In this document: positions 1 to 8,399 of the stretch, piece after piece
How positions within the stretch are numbered: position 1 is the first letter of the stretch
How the letters are laid out: every line of letters begins with the position of its first letter
Assembly: GCA_000472185.1 (NCBI GenBank)
Contig: AVDB01000010.1
Location: 40,998 to 104,997, forward strand
DNA length: 64,000 nucleotides
Reading direction: 5' to 3'
From: Rhodobacteraceae bacterium HIMB11
GTDB taxonomy: Bacteria; Pseudomonadota; Alphaproteobacteria; Rhodobacterales; Rhodobacteraceae
Translations under genes and position numbers: made by a program
Notes under the pieces: model-generated
What the model saw: the letters and a program-made list of their open reading frames with translations, nothing else
The model's database searches: none
Told to the model about the DNA's origin: nothing

Positions 1-927
1 AAGCCGCTGAACTGCGTCTAAAATGTCAGCCTGTTTGAAATGATGGGGCATGTGGCCTTGCTCCGGCCAAATGGTGACATTCACATCCGTCAGGCGATTT
101 TTAAGCCCTTCGGCATGGATTTTGGGGGATACCGTGGTGTCCAATGCCCCGTGCAGAATTTCGATGGGCACGGTGACGCGATCATATTGTGCCTCAAGCG
201 CGCGGATTTGTTCATGAATTTGATTGCGCTGTCGGGCATTGGTTTGGATTGTTTTGGGGCGCAGCACCAAATCAACGCCCATCCCCTCCCGATAACTCGC
301 AGGTGGGGGATCGGGAGTGAATACGTCATCCAGTCCGTTTTGAATGGCACCTTCGTAATGAAAGGCCCCGATGAAATGATTTACAAATGGCCCAATGATC
401 GGGTGTTTGTTCATTTTGTAATAGGTGCTGGTCGGCGTATCGAAGGGCATGACAACAGGCGATATTAATGCCAATGCGGATAGATCATCAGACGCCTGAG
501 TGGCCCAGGCCATTGAAATAATTCCACCCAATGAATGCCCCAAAACAATGGGTTTGTCTGCACCCAATTGTTTTGCCGCATCCCGCAGGATCATCGCCTG
601 ATCAATGAATTTGTCCCCATCCGCGGACAGTCTATCACTATATCCCAATCCAGGGCGATCAAAGATAATCAAACGGAAATGCGGGGCAAGCGTATCCTCA
701 AGCGCAAGGATCAAATCACGCATATTCCCGCTTGATCCATGGATCATCACCAAATCGGGCCCTGATCCTGTCACATAGGCCTGAACGTTTTTTCCATTGA
801 CCGTAACCGCTTGGCCAATTGGGGGATAGCGTGCCTCGATCCGCGCCTCGCGTATCTTGGCAATCACATAGGTGCCCAACAAACTAAGGGCGAGGATAAG
901 GATAAAGAGTTTAAGCGCCAATTTCAT
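1..927 (-). CDS. Membrane-anchored alpha/beta hydrolase (3' end outside the window)
   Basis: The reading frame is open from an ATG at 927 to the window edge, 309 codons, so only the last residues should be missing. Residues 4-22 form one hydrophobic helix, so the enzyme is probably tethered to the inner membrane facing the periplasm. The nucleophile elbow GHSLGG places the catalytic Ser near residue 132. An acid in HGALDTT and a His in EQGHMPHH complete the triad. The substrate cannot be told from sequence. Its start overlaps the end of metA by 17 bp on the same strand, so the two are probably cotranscribed. A haloperoxidase or esterase role is equally possible. Confidence 0.85.
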   Translation of the reverse strand, partial: MKLALKLFILILALSLLGTYVIAKIREARIEARYPPIGQAVTVNGKNVQAYVTGSGPDLVMIHGSSGNMRDLILALEDTLAPHFRLIIFDRPGLGYSDRLSADGDKFIDQAMILRDAAKQLGADKPIVLGHSLGGIISMAWATQASDDLSALALISPVVMPFDTPTSTYYKMNKHPIIGPFVNHFIGAFHYEGAIQNGLDDVFTPDPPPASYREGMGVDLVLRPKTIQTNARQRNQIHEQIRALEAQYDRVTVPIEILHGALDTTVSPKIHAEGLKNRLTDVNVTIWPEQGHMPHHFKQADILDAVQRL

Positions 928-1834
928 TCAAATCATAGGGTGTGGTTTGGTAAATCTGATTGACCCAGTTTCCATAAAGCAAATGCGCATGCGAACGCCA
1001 TCTGTTCAATGGAGCTTGGCTGGGGTCATCATCGGGGTAATAATTTTGCGGCACATTGATCGGTGTTCCGTCTGAAACATCCCGATCATATTCCTGTTTC
1101 AATGTGTCGCTGTCGTATTCAAAGTGATTAAAGATATAGAGCGCGCGGTGTTTCGCATCCTCGATCAAACAGGGACCCACCTCGGCACTGCCCAGCAGGG
1201 TGTTTAGATCTGCGTTTGCATCAACGTCACTTTGTTCGATTTCGGTCCAGCGGCTAACGGGGATGACAAAATTGTCCGAAAACCCGCGCAAGTAGGGCGA
1301 AGCAGGCACCAAATTGTCATGACGAAAACATCCGAACGCCTTGGCATCCAGCATACGTTTATTGATGCCATGCAGATGATAGATCATCGCCATACCGCCC
1401 CAGCATACGCCAAAGGTGGAATGCACGTGGGTTTGTGTCCAATCCATGATTTGGCGCAATTCGTCCCAATAGGTCACCTCCTCAAACGGCAGGTGTTCGA
1501 TGGGGGCACCCGTAATGATCAAACCGTCAAATTTGTCACCACTTTCCGCAACCTCGTTAAAGGGGCGGTAAAAGCTTGTCATATGCTCGGCAGCGGTGGT
1601 TTTAGATTGGTGATCGCTCATCCGGATAAGCGTCAATTCAATTTGCAACGGCGTCGCCCCAATCAGGCGGGAAAATTGGATCTCCGTCTGAATTTTGCGC
1701 GGCATTAGGTTCAGCAACGCAATGCGCAGCGGGCGAATATCCTGACGCGATGCCTGATTTTCCGACATAACCATCACGCCCTCATGCGTCAGCACGTCAT
1801 AGGCAGGCAGGTTTTCTGGAATCTTAATGGGCAT
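911..1834 (-). CDS. metA: Homoserine O-acyltransferase, predicted acetyl-CoA specific
   Basis: This is a 307-residue MetA-family enzyme that acylates L-homoserine, the first committed step of methionine synthesis in the cytoplasm. The catalytic Cys is in FGVCWGG (about residue 144), and the His/Glu pair is in NHFEY (about 237 and 239). The specificity loop reads TGAPIEHL. The Glu sits where succinyl-CoA-using E. coli MetA has Gly, and in this family Glu at that position goes with acetyl-CoA use. Homoserine O-acetyltransferase is therefore the better call. An AGGA ribosome site precedes the ATG. Only 37 bp separate it from the ATPase gene upstream, and no SAM riboswitch is visible there. Confidence 0.93.
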   Translation of the reverse strand: MPIKIPENLPAYDVLTHEGVMVMSENQASRQDIRPLRIALLNLMPRKIQTEIQFSRLIGATPLQIELTLIRMSDHQSKTTAAEHMTSFYRPFNEVAESGDKFDGLIITGAPIEHLPFEEVTYWDELRQIMDWTQTHVHSTFGVCWGGMAMIYHLHGINKRMLDAKAFGCFRHDNLVPASPYLRGFSDNFVIPVSRWTEIEQSDVDANADLNTLLGSAEVGPCLIEDAKHRALYIFNHFEYDSDTLKQEYDRDVSDGTPINVPQNYYPDDDPSQAPLNRWRSHAHLLYGNWVNQIYQTTPYDLNEIGA

Positions 1835-1871
1835 CGATATTTTTCCTAAGTTTCAATTAGAGGTAGAGCGG

Positions 1872-2732
1872 TTATGTGTTACGCTCAAGGGCATTTGCGA
1901 TCATCACATCAAATTGATCTGGCGTTTTCACAGCGGCAACCTCATCGGCGGTGACCTTAACACCCCAGTTTGCCATGCCACTGTAGAGCGGTTGGCGGTG
2001 TGCCATGGCCTGTGCGTATGTCCAGCGCACGAAATTATCGGGGTCAACATCATCCGCGGCGACCCCGTTTTGCGCAAGGTAAGCCGCCCATTTGGCATCA
2101 AGGAAGGATGCCTGATAGCACATCGGTTTTGGCGCCCGATCAAAGCGTTTGATCAATTCATCTGTATGCGCATCCGACCCTTCGATCCAAACCATCAGTG
2201 CAGATTGTGACAGGCACGACAGAACGGGATCATTGGGATCTGCAGGGTCCACAACCTCGCAAATTGATCCACCGCTGTCACAGACGAAATGATCATAGCC
2301 ATAGATGTGACGTGCCCGTTCGATGAAATAGGGGGTATCTAGAAGGGCTTCGACCTCGGCGCGGTGATGTTGTGCCTGACGTCTGCGATATTCTTCGATG
2401 GATAGGCCCCCTTTATCCGCGCGACCGGGTTTTCCCAGATAGGTGGACAGCGGTGCTAGGTTATCAAAGGTGATGTTTGATTTGATTTTGATGCTATCGC
2501 TCATCAATAGGTCGCGCAGAAACGGGTTGCCCATCGCCTCGCGTTTGAAACTATCTTCGATGAATTCGCCCATATAGCGGGTGCCAATGCGGTAATCGAT
2601 GGAATAGTGAAACCAATCCCCCGAGGCACGCAGCATATTTGAAACATGGGTTTTCCCCAATCCTGACATGCCAAACAAAACGACACGCTTTTGCACGGCG
2701 TTTTGCCAATCCAGTGCGCTGTTGTAAATCAT
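1872..2732 (-). CDS. P-loop ATPase/kinase-like protein of unknown function
   Basis: The protein has 286 residues and a clear Walker A motif, GMSGLGKT, at about residues 21-28, followed by a mixed hydrophilic domain with no membrane segment. Similar uncharacterised 'ATPase' proteins occur in Roseobacter-group genomes, from memory. The Walker A near the N-terminus and the size resemble small-molecule or nucleotide kinases, but no substrate motif is recognisable. The start overlaps the stop of the EamA transporter gene by 4 bp (ATGA), so translation is probably coupled. metA follows 37 bp downstream on the same strand. The biological role is unknown. Confidence 0.75.
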   Translation of the reverse strand: MIYNSALDWQNAVQKRVVLFGMSGLGKTHVSNMLRASGDWFHYSIDYRIGTRYMGEFIEDSFKREAMGNPFLRDLLMSDSIKIKSNITFDNLAPLSTYLGKPGRADKGGLSIEEYRRRQAQHHRAEVEALLDTPYFIERARHIYGYDHFVCDSGGSICEVVDPADPNDPVLSCLSQSALMVWIEGSDAHTDELIKRFDRAPKPMCYQASFLDAKWAAYLAQNGVAADDVDPDNFVRWTYAQAMAHRQPLYSGMANWGVKVTADEVAAVKTPDQFDVMIANALERNT

Positions 2733-3598
2733 GACTGACCTCGGGTTTCATGAAGGATGTTGCTATAATTGCCGACAAAGATCAAAACCGCACCGGCCAA
2801 AACCATAATGTCGAGCGCCTCACCATAAGCCAACATTCCAATGACTGCAATCACCGGCAGGCGGGCAAAATCCACAGGGATGACAACCGTGGCAGGCGCT
2901 AAGGCAAGGGCAGAGGTGATGCAAAAATGCGCAAGCAATCCGCATAGAGCAATCACCATAACATAGGGCAGGGCGGTTATTGATGGAACGGCAATATCGC
3001 CATCATACCCCGCACAAATCACCCCGAACACCGCCTGCATCACGGTTAGGTAAAATAATACGCATGTCACGGTTTCTGTGCGGGTTAGTTTTTTGGTCAT
3101 CAATGTGGTCCATGCAAATGCCACGGCCGATAAGGCGGCCGTTGTTACACCAAAGCTGATCCCAAATTCCCATGGGCGGGTGATGATCAAAATTCCCGCA
3201 AACCCCATTACCGCGGCCAGAACGCGCATGCGCGTCAATCGTTCGCCCAAAACCATCGGCGACAGCAGTAACACCCACAGCGGGTTCGTAAACTCCAATG
3301 CAAAAAGCTGCGTCAGGGGGATCACCGTTACAGCATAAAACCACAGGTTCTGACCCGTAAAATGTGCCAAATTACGCGTGAAATGGGTGCCCATGTGCCG
3401 CCGTGTGATTTGCCCCAATGTTCCAAAATACCACCCCAGCGCCAAAACAACCGCGATCCCAACAAAACTGCGGTACATCATGATTTCAAATGTATCGAGT
3501 TCAAAGCTGACTTCACGCCCTGCAACGGCCATCGCAGAAAAAGAGCCAATTGCGCCCGTCATATAGGCCACGGCCTTGGGTATATTTTGTGTGCTCAT
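2729..3598 (-). CDS. EamA/DMT-family transporter
   Basis: This 289-residue, strongly hydrophobic protein fits the ten-helix EamA (drug/metabolite transporter) fold, with two five-helix repeats. The N-terminus contains the family-like stretch AYMTGAIGSFSAMAVAGRE. Members export amino acids, nucleosides or other small metabolites across the inner membrane, and the substrate here cannot be predicted. The ATG at 3598 is preceded by GGAG on the coding strand. The 3' end overlaps the P-loop ATPase gene by 4 bp, the arrangement of a two-gene translationally coupled unit. Confidence 0.85.
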   Translation of the reverse strand: MSTQNIPKAVAYMTGAIGSFSAMAVAGREVSFELDTFEIMMYRSFVGIAVVLALGWYFGTLGQITRRHMGTHFTRNLAHFTGQNLWFYAVTVIPLTQLFALEFTNPLWVLLLSPMVLGERLTRMRVLAAVMGFAGILIITRPWEFGISFGVTTAALSAVAFAWTTLMTKKLTRTETVTCVLFYLTVMQAVFGVICAGYDGDIAVPSITALPYVMVIALCGLLAHFCITSALALAPATVVIPVDFARLPVIAVIGMLAYGEALDIMVLAGAVLIFVGNYSNILHETRGQS

Positions 3599-3646
3599 GA
3601 AATCTCCTGCCTGTAGGATCAGAAAGGAAGTTTCCGCGCAAGAAAG

Positions 3647-4267
3647 TCAAGTGAATTCAATCAAGACGTTCCGTGATCGGTGTGTATCCACAGAGAGAGA
3701 TTTCATGTTGTCAATCCAGCGGGTAATCGCGGGATATTTCTGCAATTCAAATCCACCCTGATCCGCAACGTGAGTATAGGCGAACAAGGCGATGTCCGCG
3801 ATGCTGGGATCATTTCCGCCGAAAAATCCGTGTTTTGCCAGGTTGTGTTCCATCACGTTCAGCGCATGCGCCCCATGAACATGGCATTCTTTATATTCCG
3901 CAAAGCGTTCGGCGGACATTTTTTGATAATACTGAATGAACCGCGACACCGCGATAAAGGGTTCGTGACTGTATTGTTTGAAAAACAACCATTCATATGT
4001 TTTGGCGCGTTTGATCCCCGATGGAGGAACCCAAGGGGTGCCTTCGGCCAAAAAGCCCAAAATCGCATTTGATTCAGCCAATGTATTGCCATCGTGCAGG
4101 GTTACGAATGGAATTTTTCCATTGGGGTTCAATTTTCTGAAAAAGGCTTTGTGCGTATCTCCTGCCAAAACATCAATATCCATCCAATCGTGGTCGATTT
4201 TCAAAATAGAGCAGAATAACTCAATCTTATAACAATTTCCCGATGAACGATCTCCAAAGACCTGCAT
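3647..4267 (-). CDS. Glutathione S-transferase family protein
   Basis: The 206-residue product begins with a thioredoxin-like N-terminal GST domain: GDRSSGNCYK near the start, NPNGKIPF (the cis-Pro region) and the glutathione-contacting LAESNAIL. An all-helical C-terminal domain containing DIALFAYTHVA follows. The frame is open upstream to 4318, but the ATG at 4267 matches the family start and has an AAGGGA ribosome site. Such cytosolic enzymes conjugate or reduce small electrophiles, and no substrate can be assigned. Confidence 0.85.
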   Translation of the reverse strand: MQVFGDRSSGNCYKIELFCSILKIDHDWMDIDVLAGDTHKAFFRKLNPNGKIPFVTLHDGNTLAESNAILGFLAEGTPWVPPSGIKRAKTYEWLFFKQYSHEPFIAVSRFIQYYQKMSAERFAEYKECHVHGAHALNVMEHNLAKHGFFGGNDPSIADIALFAYTHVADQGGFELQKYPAITRWIDNMKSLSVDTHRSRNVLIEFT

Positions 4268-4381
4268 ACCAATTCCCTTAACCAAAATTATCCGACCAAT
4301 TTGAACCTTTAAAATCAATCCAAATTATGTGTTTACTGTGGCGGGGCATGGCCCGCAGATACAGAGTAAAGGACATGGTTC

Positions 4382-4774
4382 GTGGAAATTTTATTTGAGC
4401 AAGCCACCCCAATTCCCCATCACGCGCTGGCGGCTTTTGCCGCGGTAATCCTTGGGGCCGTACAATTATGGATGCGAAAAGGGGGGCGTGTTCACCGAAC
4501 TATAGGGTATATTTGGGTTGCCCTGATGGCCATTGTTGCGCTAAGTTCGTTTCTCATCCACGAACTGCGCCTGGTTGGCGCGTTCAGCCCCATTCATTTG
4601 CTGAGCATTTTCACGCTTTGGTCCCTCTATATGGCGATCCGCGCGGCGAAAGATCGGCGCATAAATGCGCACCGTCGGTGGATGCAAAATCTTTATGTGA
4701 TGTCCTTGTTGATCACAGGAGCATTCACGTTCCTGCCGGGGCGCACAATGCACATGGTTCTGTTCGGCGGATGA
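4382..4774 (+). CDS. DUF2306-like small membrane protein
   Basis: A 130-residue protein with about four hydrophobic helices, beginning at a GTG with an AAAGGA site nine bases upstream. The motif HRTIGYIWV and the later NAHRRWMQNLYV resemble the DUF2306 family of predicted integral membrane proteins, which has no established function. The stop codon directly abuts the stop of the converging cytochrome b561 gene with no intervening base. A link to that redox protein is possible but rests only on adjacency. Confidence 0.75.
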   Translation: MEILFEQATPIPHHALAAFAAVILGAVQLWMRKGGRVHRTIGYIWVALMAIVALSSFLIHELRLVGAFSPIHLLSIFTLWSLYMAIRAAKDRRINAHRRWMQNLYVMSLLITGAFTFLPGRTMHMVLFGG

Positions 4775-5284
4775 TTATTCACGCCAAATGGGGACCATCG
4801 CGCTCCACACTCCATCGTGCAGAAATCGATGATAAAGGGCGGCGGCAATATGCAAGCCGATCAACCAATAACTGGCCGTAACAGATGTTTCGTGAATAAA
4901 GACTGCAAGACTGATCAACACCCCCTCTGGCCCAAAGAGGGTATAGAGCGCGCCGATGATTAAGCCAGAGGCCGCAATCAACCCCATCGACACATACATC
5001 CCGTAATGCACAACCTTGGCCCCAAGCTTTTGCAAGGCATGTGTGTTTTCAGACAGGGCCGAGGATTGCGTGCGCGTCATATAGAAAAACCGCGCCCCAA
5101 GCAGGATCAGAAAGAGTGCCGCAAAAATCACCTCAAACCGCAAAAGGGCGCCATCGGCCAATTGACTGATGTTATCCACCTGTTTGTAAATCCCATAGGC
5201 AAAGATCACCACAAAACCCCAATGAAAGAGTTTTCCCAAAACGCTATAACGCGCCACTGGCGCAGGTGTTCCTGATTGCTGCAT
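4775..5284 (-). CDS. Cytochrome b561-type membrane protein
   Basis: The 169-residue protein has four predicted transmembrane helices and the histidines expected to bind two b-type hemes: LFHWGF in helix 1, HYGMY in helix 3 and the GLHIAAALYHRF pair in helix 4. The family carries electrons across the inner membrane, commonly from quinol to periplasmic acceptors such as superoxide. Its 3' end touches that of the DUF2306-like gene on the other strand. No partner redox gene is adjacent. Confidence 0.87.
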   Translation of the reverse strand: MQQSGTPAPVARYSVLGKLFHWGFVVIFAYGIYKQVDNISQLADGALLRFEVIFAALFLILLGARFFYMTRTQSSALSENTHALQKLGAKVVHYGMYVSMGLIAASGLIIGALYTLFGPEGVLISLAVFIHETSVTASYWLIGLHIAAALYHRFLHDGVWSAMVPIWRE

Positions 5285-5412
5285 GCTATACCCCCTAGAT
5301 TTGCCGACACATCACAACGCTAATCTAAGAAATGATGCGTCAGAATATAACCCCAGGCATTGACATGGGCCGCGGCTCTGCGCCTTTGGTGCAACAAATT
5401 CAGGAAGTGCAT

Positions 5413-6102
5413 GTGAAAAAGATTGGCATTTTGGGCGGGATGTCCGCCGCCTCAACGCAGATATATTACCAAACACTCTGTTCGCTCACACAGTCGGAAT
5501 TGGGCGGCTTGCATTCCCCCAATCTTTTGATCCGTTCTGTGGATTTTGCGCCGCTTGCCCTGCATATGAATGACGGAAACTGGTCGGCCATAGGCGATAC
5601 GTTGCATGCCGAGGCGAAATTGCTGGCCGCAGGTGGAGCCGAGCTAATCGTTTTGGCAACAAACGCGATGCACAAACTTAAGGATCAAATCATGCAGGGC
5701 ATTGATTTGCCCTTCATCCATATCGCCGAAGCTACAGCCACCGCGGTTTTGGCTGGTGGCTCAAAGCGCCCCGCCTTTTACGCAACAAAATTCACGATGC
5801 AAGAGGCGATTTATCTGGATATTTTGCGCGACAATGGCCTTGATCCAATTGTGCCGAATACAACGGAACAGGATGTGATTAACGACATTATTTTTGACGA
5901 GTTGTGCAAAAATATCGCTACCCCCGAAAGTGAAGCAGTTTATTTGGGCATTTTGAATCGCTTAAAGGCCCAGGGTGCCGATAGCGTGATTTTGGGCTGC
6001 ACCGAGATCTGCCTTCTGCTTAACGCCCAAAACACGGGGGTTCCCGTATATGACACAACCCAAATCCACTGTCAGGCCGCACTCAGGGCCGCATTGGATT
6101 AG
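5413..6102 (+). CDS. Aspartate/glutamate racemase, YgeA-like (Thr/Cys type)
   Basis: A 229-residue protein of the Asp/Glu racemase superfamily. The frame is open from 5332, but the GTG at 5413 has an AGGAAG site five bases upstream and gives the canonical N-terminus KKIGILGGMSA. The second active-site Cys is present in GCTEI. The first half-site reads LATNAMHK, with Thr in the position used by E. coli YgeA (CTNTMHK), rather than the Cys of two-Cys racemases. The YgeA-type Thr/Cys pair has been reported to favour L-to-D conversion. Likely substrates are acidic amino acids. The gene stands alone next to the AT-rich segment by guaA. Confidence 0.85.
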   Translation: MKKIGILGGMSAASTQIYYQTLCSLTQSELGGLHSPNLLIRSVDFAPLALHMNDGNWSAIGDTLHAEAKLLAAGGAELIVLATNAMHKLKDQIMQGIDLPFIHIAEATATAVLAGGSKRPAFYATKFTMQEAIYLDILRDNGLDPIVPNTTEQDVINDIIFDELCKNIATPESEAVYLGILNRLKAQGADSVILGCTEICLLLNAQNTGVPVYDTTQIHCQAALRAALD

Positions 6103-6110
6103 CGCTCAAT

Positions 6111-6128
6111 TTACTCCCACTCAATAGT
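6111..6128 (-). repeat. Second copy of the guaA 3' end (candidate attachment-site repeat)
   Basis: Read on the minus strand, these 18 bases encode Thr-Ile-Glu-Trp-Glu-stop, the same five residues and stop that end the intact guaA gene at 6649-6666. The shared core TCCCACTCAAT occurs at 6115-6125 and 6653-6663 in the same orientation. The bases upstream of this copy diverge from guaA. The 3' end of guaA is a known integration site for mobile islands, so the pair may be the remains of attL and attR. Confidence 0.55.
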
Positions 6129-6239
6129 TCTAATCTGTTAAGCAATTGATAATAATTATTTTATTTTTCTATTTGTAAGTACTTTGTAAGTATTACGAAC
6201 ATGGGATATTCAAAATGTGACACTGAATTCAACATGTGA

Positions 6240-6467
6240 TTAGGCATTCAAGTATCCAATTAGCAATGAGATGAAAGCACCAACATGTACAACCATTATT
6301 GCTCTATCTTTCCACATAAAACCAACGGCAAACCATAAAAATATCCCAACGAAAAACATGTAAATATTATAAGGGATTAAATTCAATCCAGTCATACCAT
6401 ATCCAATAAGTTGGATTACTGTTGCTAACCATTTAACAACATCAACGAACTTGAATTTAGCCATCAT
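6240..6467 (-). CDS. Small three-helix membrane protein in the AT-rich insert
   Basis: The 75-residue protein is almost entirely membrane-spanning, with hydrophobic runs at about residues 14-30, 33-49 and 55-73. The middle motif PYNIYMFFVG and the following WKDRAIM resemble a family of small marine-bacterial membrane proteins, possibly the group labelled DUF6552 (from memory). An AAAGGG site lies upstream of the ATG. Codon choice is far more AT-rich than in neighbouring genes, which fits acquisition with the insert. No function is known. Confidence 0.65.
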   Translation of the reverse strand: MMAKFKFVDVVKWLATVIQLIGYGMTGLNLIPYNIYMFFVGIFLWFAVGFMWKDRAIMVVHVGAFISLLIGYLNA

Positions 6468-6648
6468 TTTATATGTGCCCTTTACTCTTCAACTCAGCGT
6501 TAAACTATGAAACGCAATAGTTCCACCACTTTGTATGAAAGTTTGTAAGTCAGTATTTTTTCTCTATAAAAAACAATGACTTAATTTTTGGCGACAATCC
6601 ACTTAAGAAAATATTATGTAATAATATCAATTATTTAACGCAATATTC

Positions 6649-8208
6649 TCATTCCCACTCAATCGTGCCAGGAGGTTTTGATGTGATGTCATAGGTGACG
6701 CGGTTGATGCCTTTGACCTCGTTAATAATACGGGTCGCGGTTTCGCCAAGAAATTCGTGGCTAAACGGATAATAATCCGCGGTCATTCCGTCCACGGATG
6801 TCACAGCGCGTAGGGCGCAGGCATAATCATAGGTGCGCCCATCGCCCATCACGCCCACGGTGCGTACGGGCAGGATTGCAACAAAGGCCTGCCAAATCTC
6901 ATCATAAAGGCCGTGTTTGCGGATTTGATCGATGTAAACCGCATCCGCCTGACGCAGGATGTCCAATTTCGCGCGGGTGATTTCCCCGGGGCAGCGAATG
7001 GCCAGACCCGGACCCGGGAAGGGGTGGCGCCCGATAAAGCTGTCGGGGAGGCCCAATTCACGGCCCAATGCGCGAACCTCATCCTTGAACAATTCGCGCA
7101 AGGGTTCGACCAATTTCAAACCCATTTTTTTGGGCAACCCGCCCACGTTGTGGTGGGATTTGATGGTGACAGATGGCCCGCCGCTAAACGAAACGGATTC
7201 AATCACATCGGGATACAGCGTTCCTTGGGCCAAAAATTCAGCCCCCTCAATATCATTTGCATGTTTTTGGAACACATCAATGAACAGGCGACCAATGGTT
7301 TTACGCTTGGTTTCAGGATCTGACATGCCTTCAAGCTCGGACAGGAACAATTCCTGTTCGTCTGCATGGATCAGCGCCATGTTGTAATTGTCACGGAACA
7401 TGGTGACGACTTCTTCGGCCTCGCCCTGACGCAACAGGCCGTGATCAACAAACACACAGGTCAATTGATCGCCAATCGCCTCGTGGATCAGAACGGCGGC
7501 GACCGAACTGTCGACCCCCCCTGACAGACCACAGATCACGCGTTTGTCGCCCACCTGTTCACGAATGGCGGCAATCGCTTGTTCGCGGTAGGCGCCCATG
7601 GTCCAATCCCCGCTAAAGCCCGCCAATTTGAGAAAGTTTTCAAATAAACGCGCTCCATTTGGGGTGTGATGCACCTCTGGATGGAACTGCACGGCAAAGA
7701 AGTTTCGCGATGGATCGGCGGTAATGGCGTAGGGCGCATTAGGCGATGTTCCATAAACCGCAAACCCAGGTGCGATTTCACTGACGTGATCGCCATGGCT
7801 CATCCAGACTTGTTCATCGCCTTCGGTAAACCAGCCGTCCAAAATATTCAATGATCCCTTGGGGGTGACATAGGCACGTCCGAATTCCGCGGTGCCATGC
7901 CCGCTTTCGACGCGACCACCCAATTGGTGCATCATGACCTGCTGACCATAACAAATGCCCAAGATCGGAACACCCATGTTAAACGCGGCCTCTGGTGCGC
8001 GGGGGCTTCCCTCACGTGTGACACTGTCGGGACCACCGGAAAAGATGATCGCCTTGGGCGCAAAGCCTGCTAAAAACGCATCAGTAACGTTTTGATAGGG
8101 GTGGATTTCGCAATAAACGTTCAGCTCGCGCAGACGTCGCGCAATCAGCTGCGTTACCTGACTTCCAAAGTCGATGATGAGGAGGCGGTCATGAGATGTA
8201 TTTTCCAT
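6649..8208 (-). CDS. guaA: GMP synthase (glutamine-hydrolysing)
   Basis: The 519-residue enzyme converts XMP, ATP and glutamine to GMP in purine synthesis. The N-terminal class I amidotransferase domain has its catalytic Cys in GICYGQQ (about residue 86), with the family His/Glu in FHPEVHHT. The ATP-pyrophosphatase loop is GLSGGVDSS. The C-terminus ends PPGTIEWE as expected. The frame extends upstream to 8379, but the ATG at 8208 gives the standard length and N-terminus. The last codons are duplicated at 6111-6128. Confidence 0.97.
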   Translation of the reverse strand: MENTSHDRLLIIDFGSQVTQLIARRLRELNVYCEIHPYQNVTDAFLAGFAPKAIIFSGGPDSVTREGSPRAPEAAFNMGVPILGICYGQQVMMHQLGGRVESGHGTAEFGRAYVTPKGSLNILDGWFTEGDEQVWMSHGDHVSEIAPGFAVYGTSPNAPYAITADPSRNFFAVQFHPEVHHTPNGARLFENFLKLAGFSGDWTMGAYREQAIAAIREQVGDKRVICGLSGGVDSSVAAVLIHEAIGDQLTCVFVDHGLLRQGEAEEVVTMFRDNYNMALIHADEQELFLSELEGMSDPETKRKTIGRLFIDVFQKHANDIEGAEFLAQGTLYPDVIESVSFSGGPSVTIKSHHNVGGLPKKMGLKLVEPLRELFKDEVRALGRELGLPDSFIGRHPFPGPGLAIRCPGEITRAKLDILRQADAVYIDQIRKHGLYDEIWQAFVAILPVRTVGVMGDGRTYDYACALRAVTSVDGMTADYYPFSHEFLGETATRIINEVKGINRVTYDITSKPPGTIEWE

Positions 8209-8399
8209 GCTCACCGTGTAAATTGAGTGTTGTTGTTTCGCAAGCCTATTCCCCACAGCCAAATGCCGCAGCGCGACAATTATTTTTATATCAATGTCGC
8301 TTTCCCCCCTATAGGGACGGAAAACACCCCTGTTGATTTTTCTAGCCGCGCTAAATGATGCGCAACGAATTGTATTCACCTTTGAAGAAGGGATTTAAA

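Larger units (their letters stand above)
6111..6663. mobile_element. Short AT-rich insert bounded by guaA 3'-end repeats
   Basis: About 550 bp between the two repeats is visibly richer in A and T than the flanking genes, and it holds one small gene (6240-6467) and no integrase. The bounding direct repeats and the composition break suggest an eroded or non-autonomous element integrated at guaA. With only an 11-bp identical core, chance or gene-end duplication cannot be excluded. Confidence 0.45.

Noticed and set aside
40..468. Plus-strand frame of 142 codons at the left edge
   Set aside because: The minus strand encodes the alpha/beta hydrolase with its Asp and His active-site segments here; the plus frame has no family features.
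1835..1871. SAM riboswitch ahead of metA
   Set aside because: Only 37 bp separate metA from the upstream gene and no riboswitch fold was found.
6111..6663. Integrase or recombinase in the guaA-flanked insert
   Set aside because: Only the 75-residue membrane protein is present; no other frame of useful length was seen.
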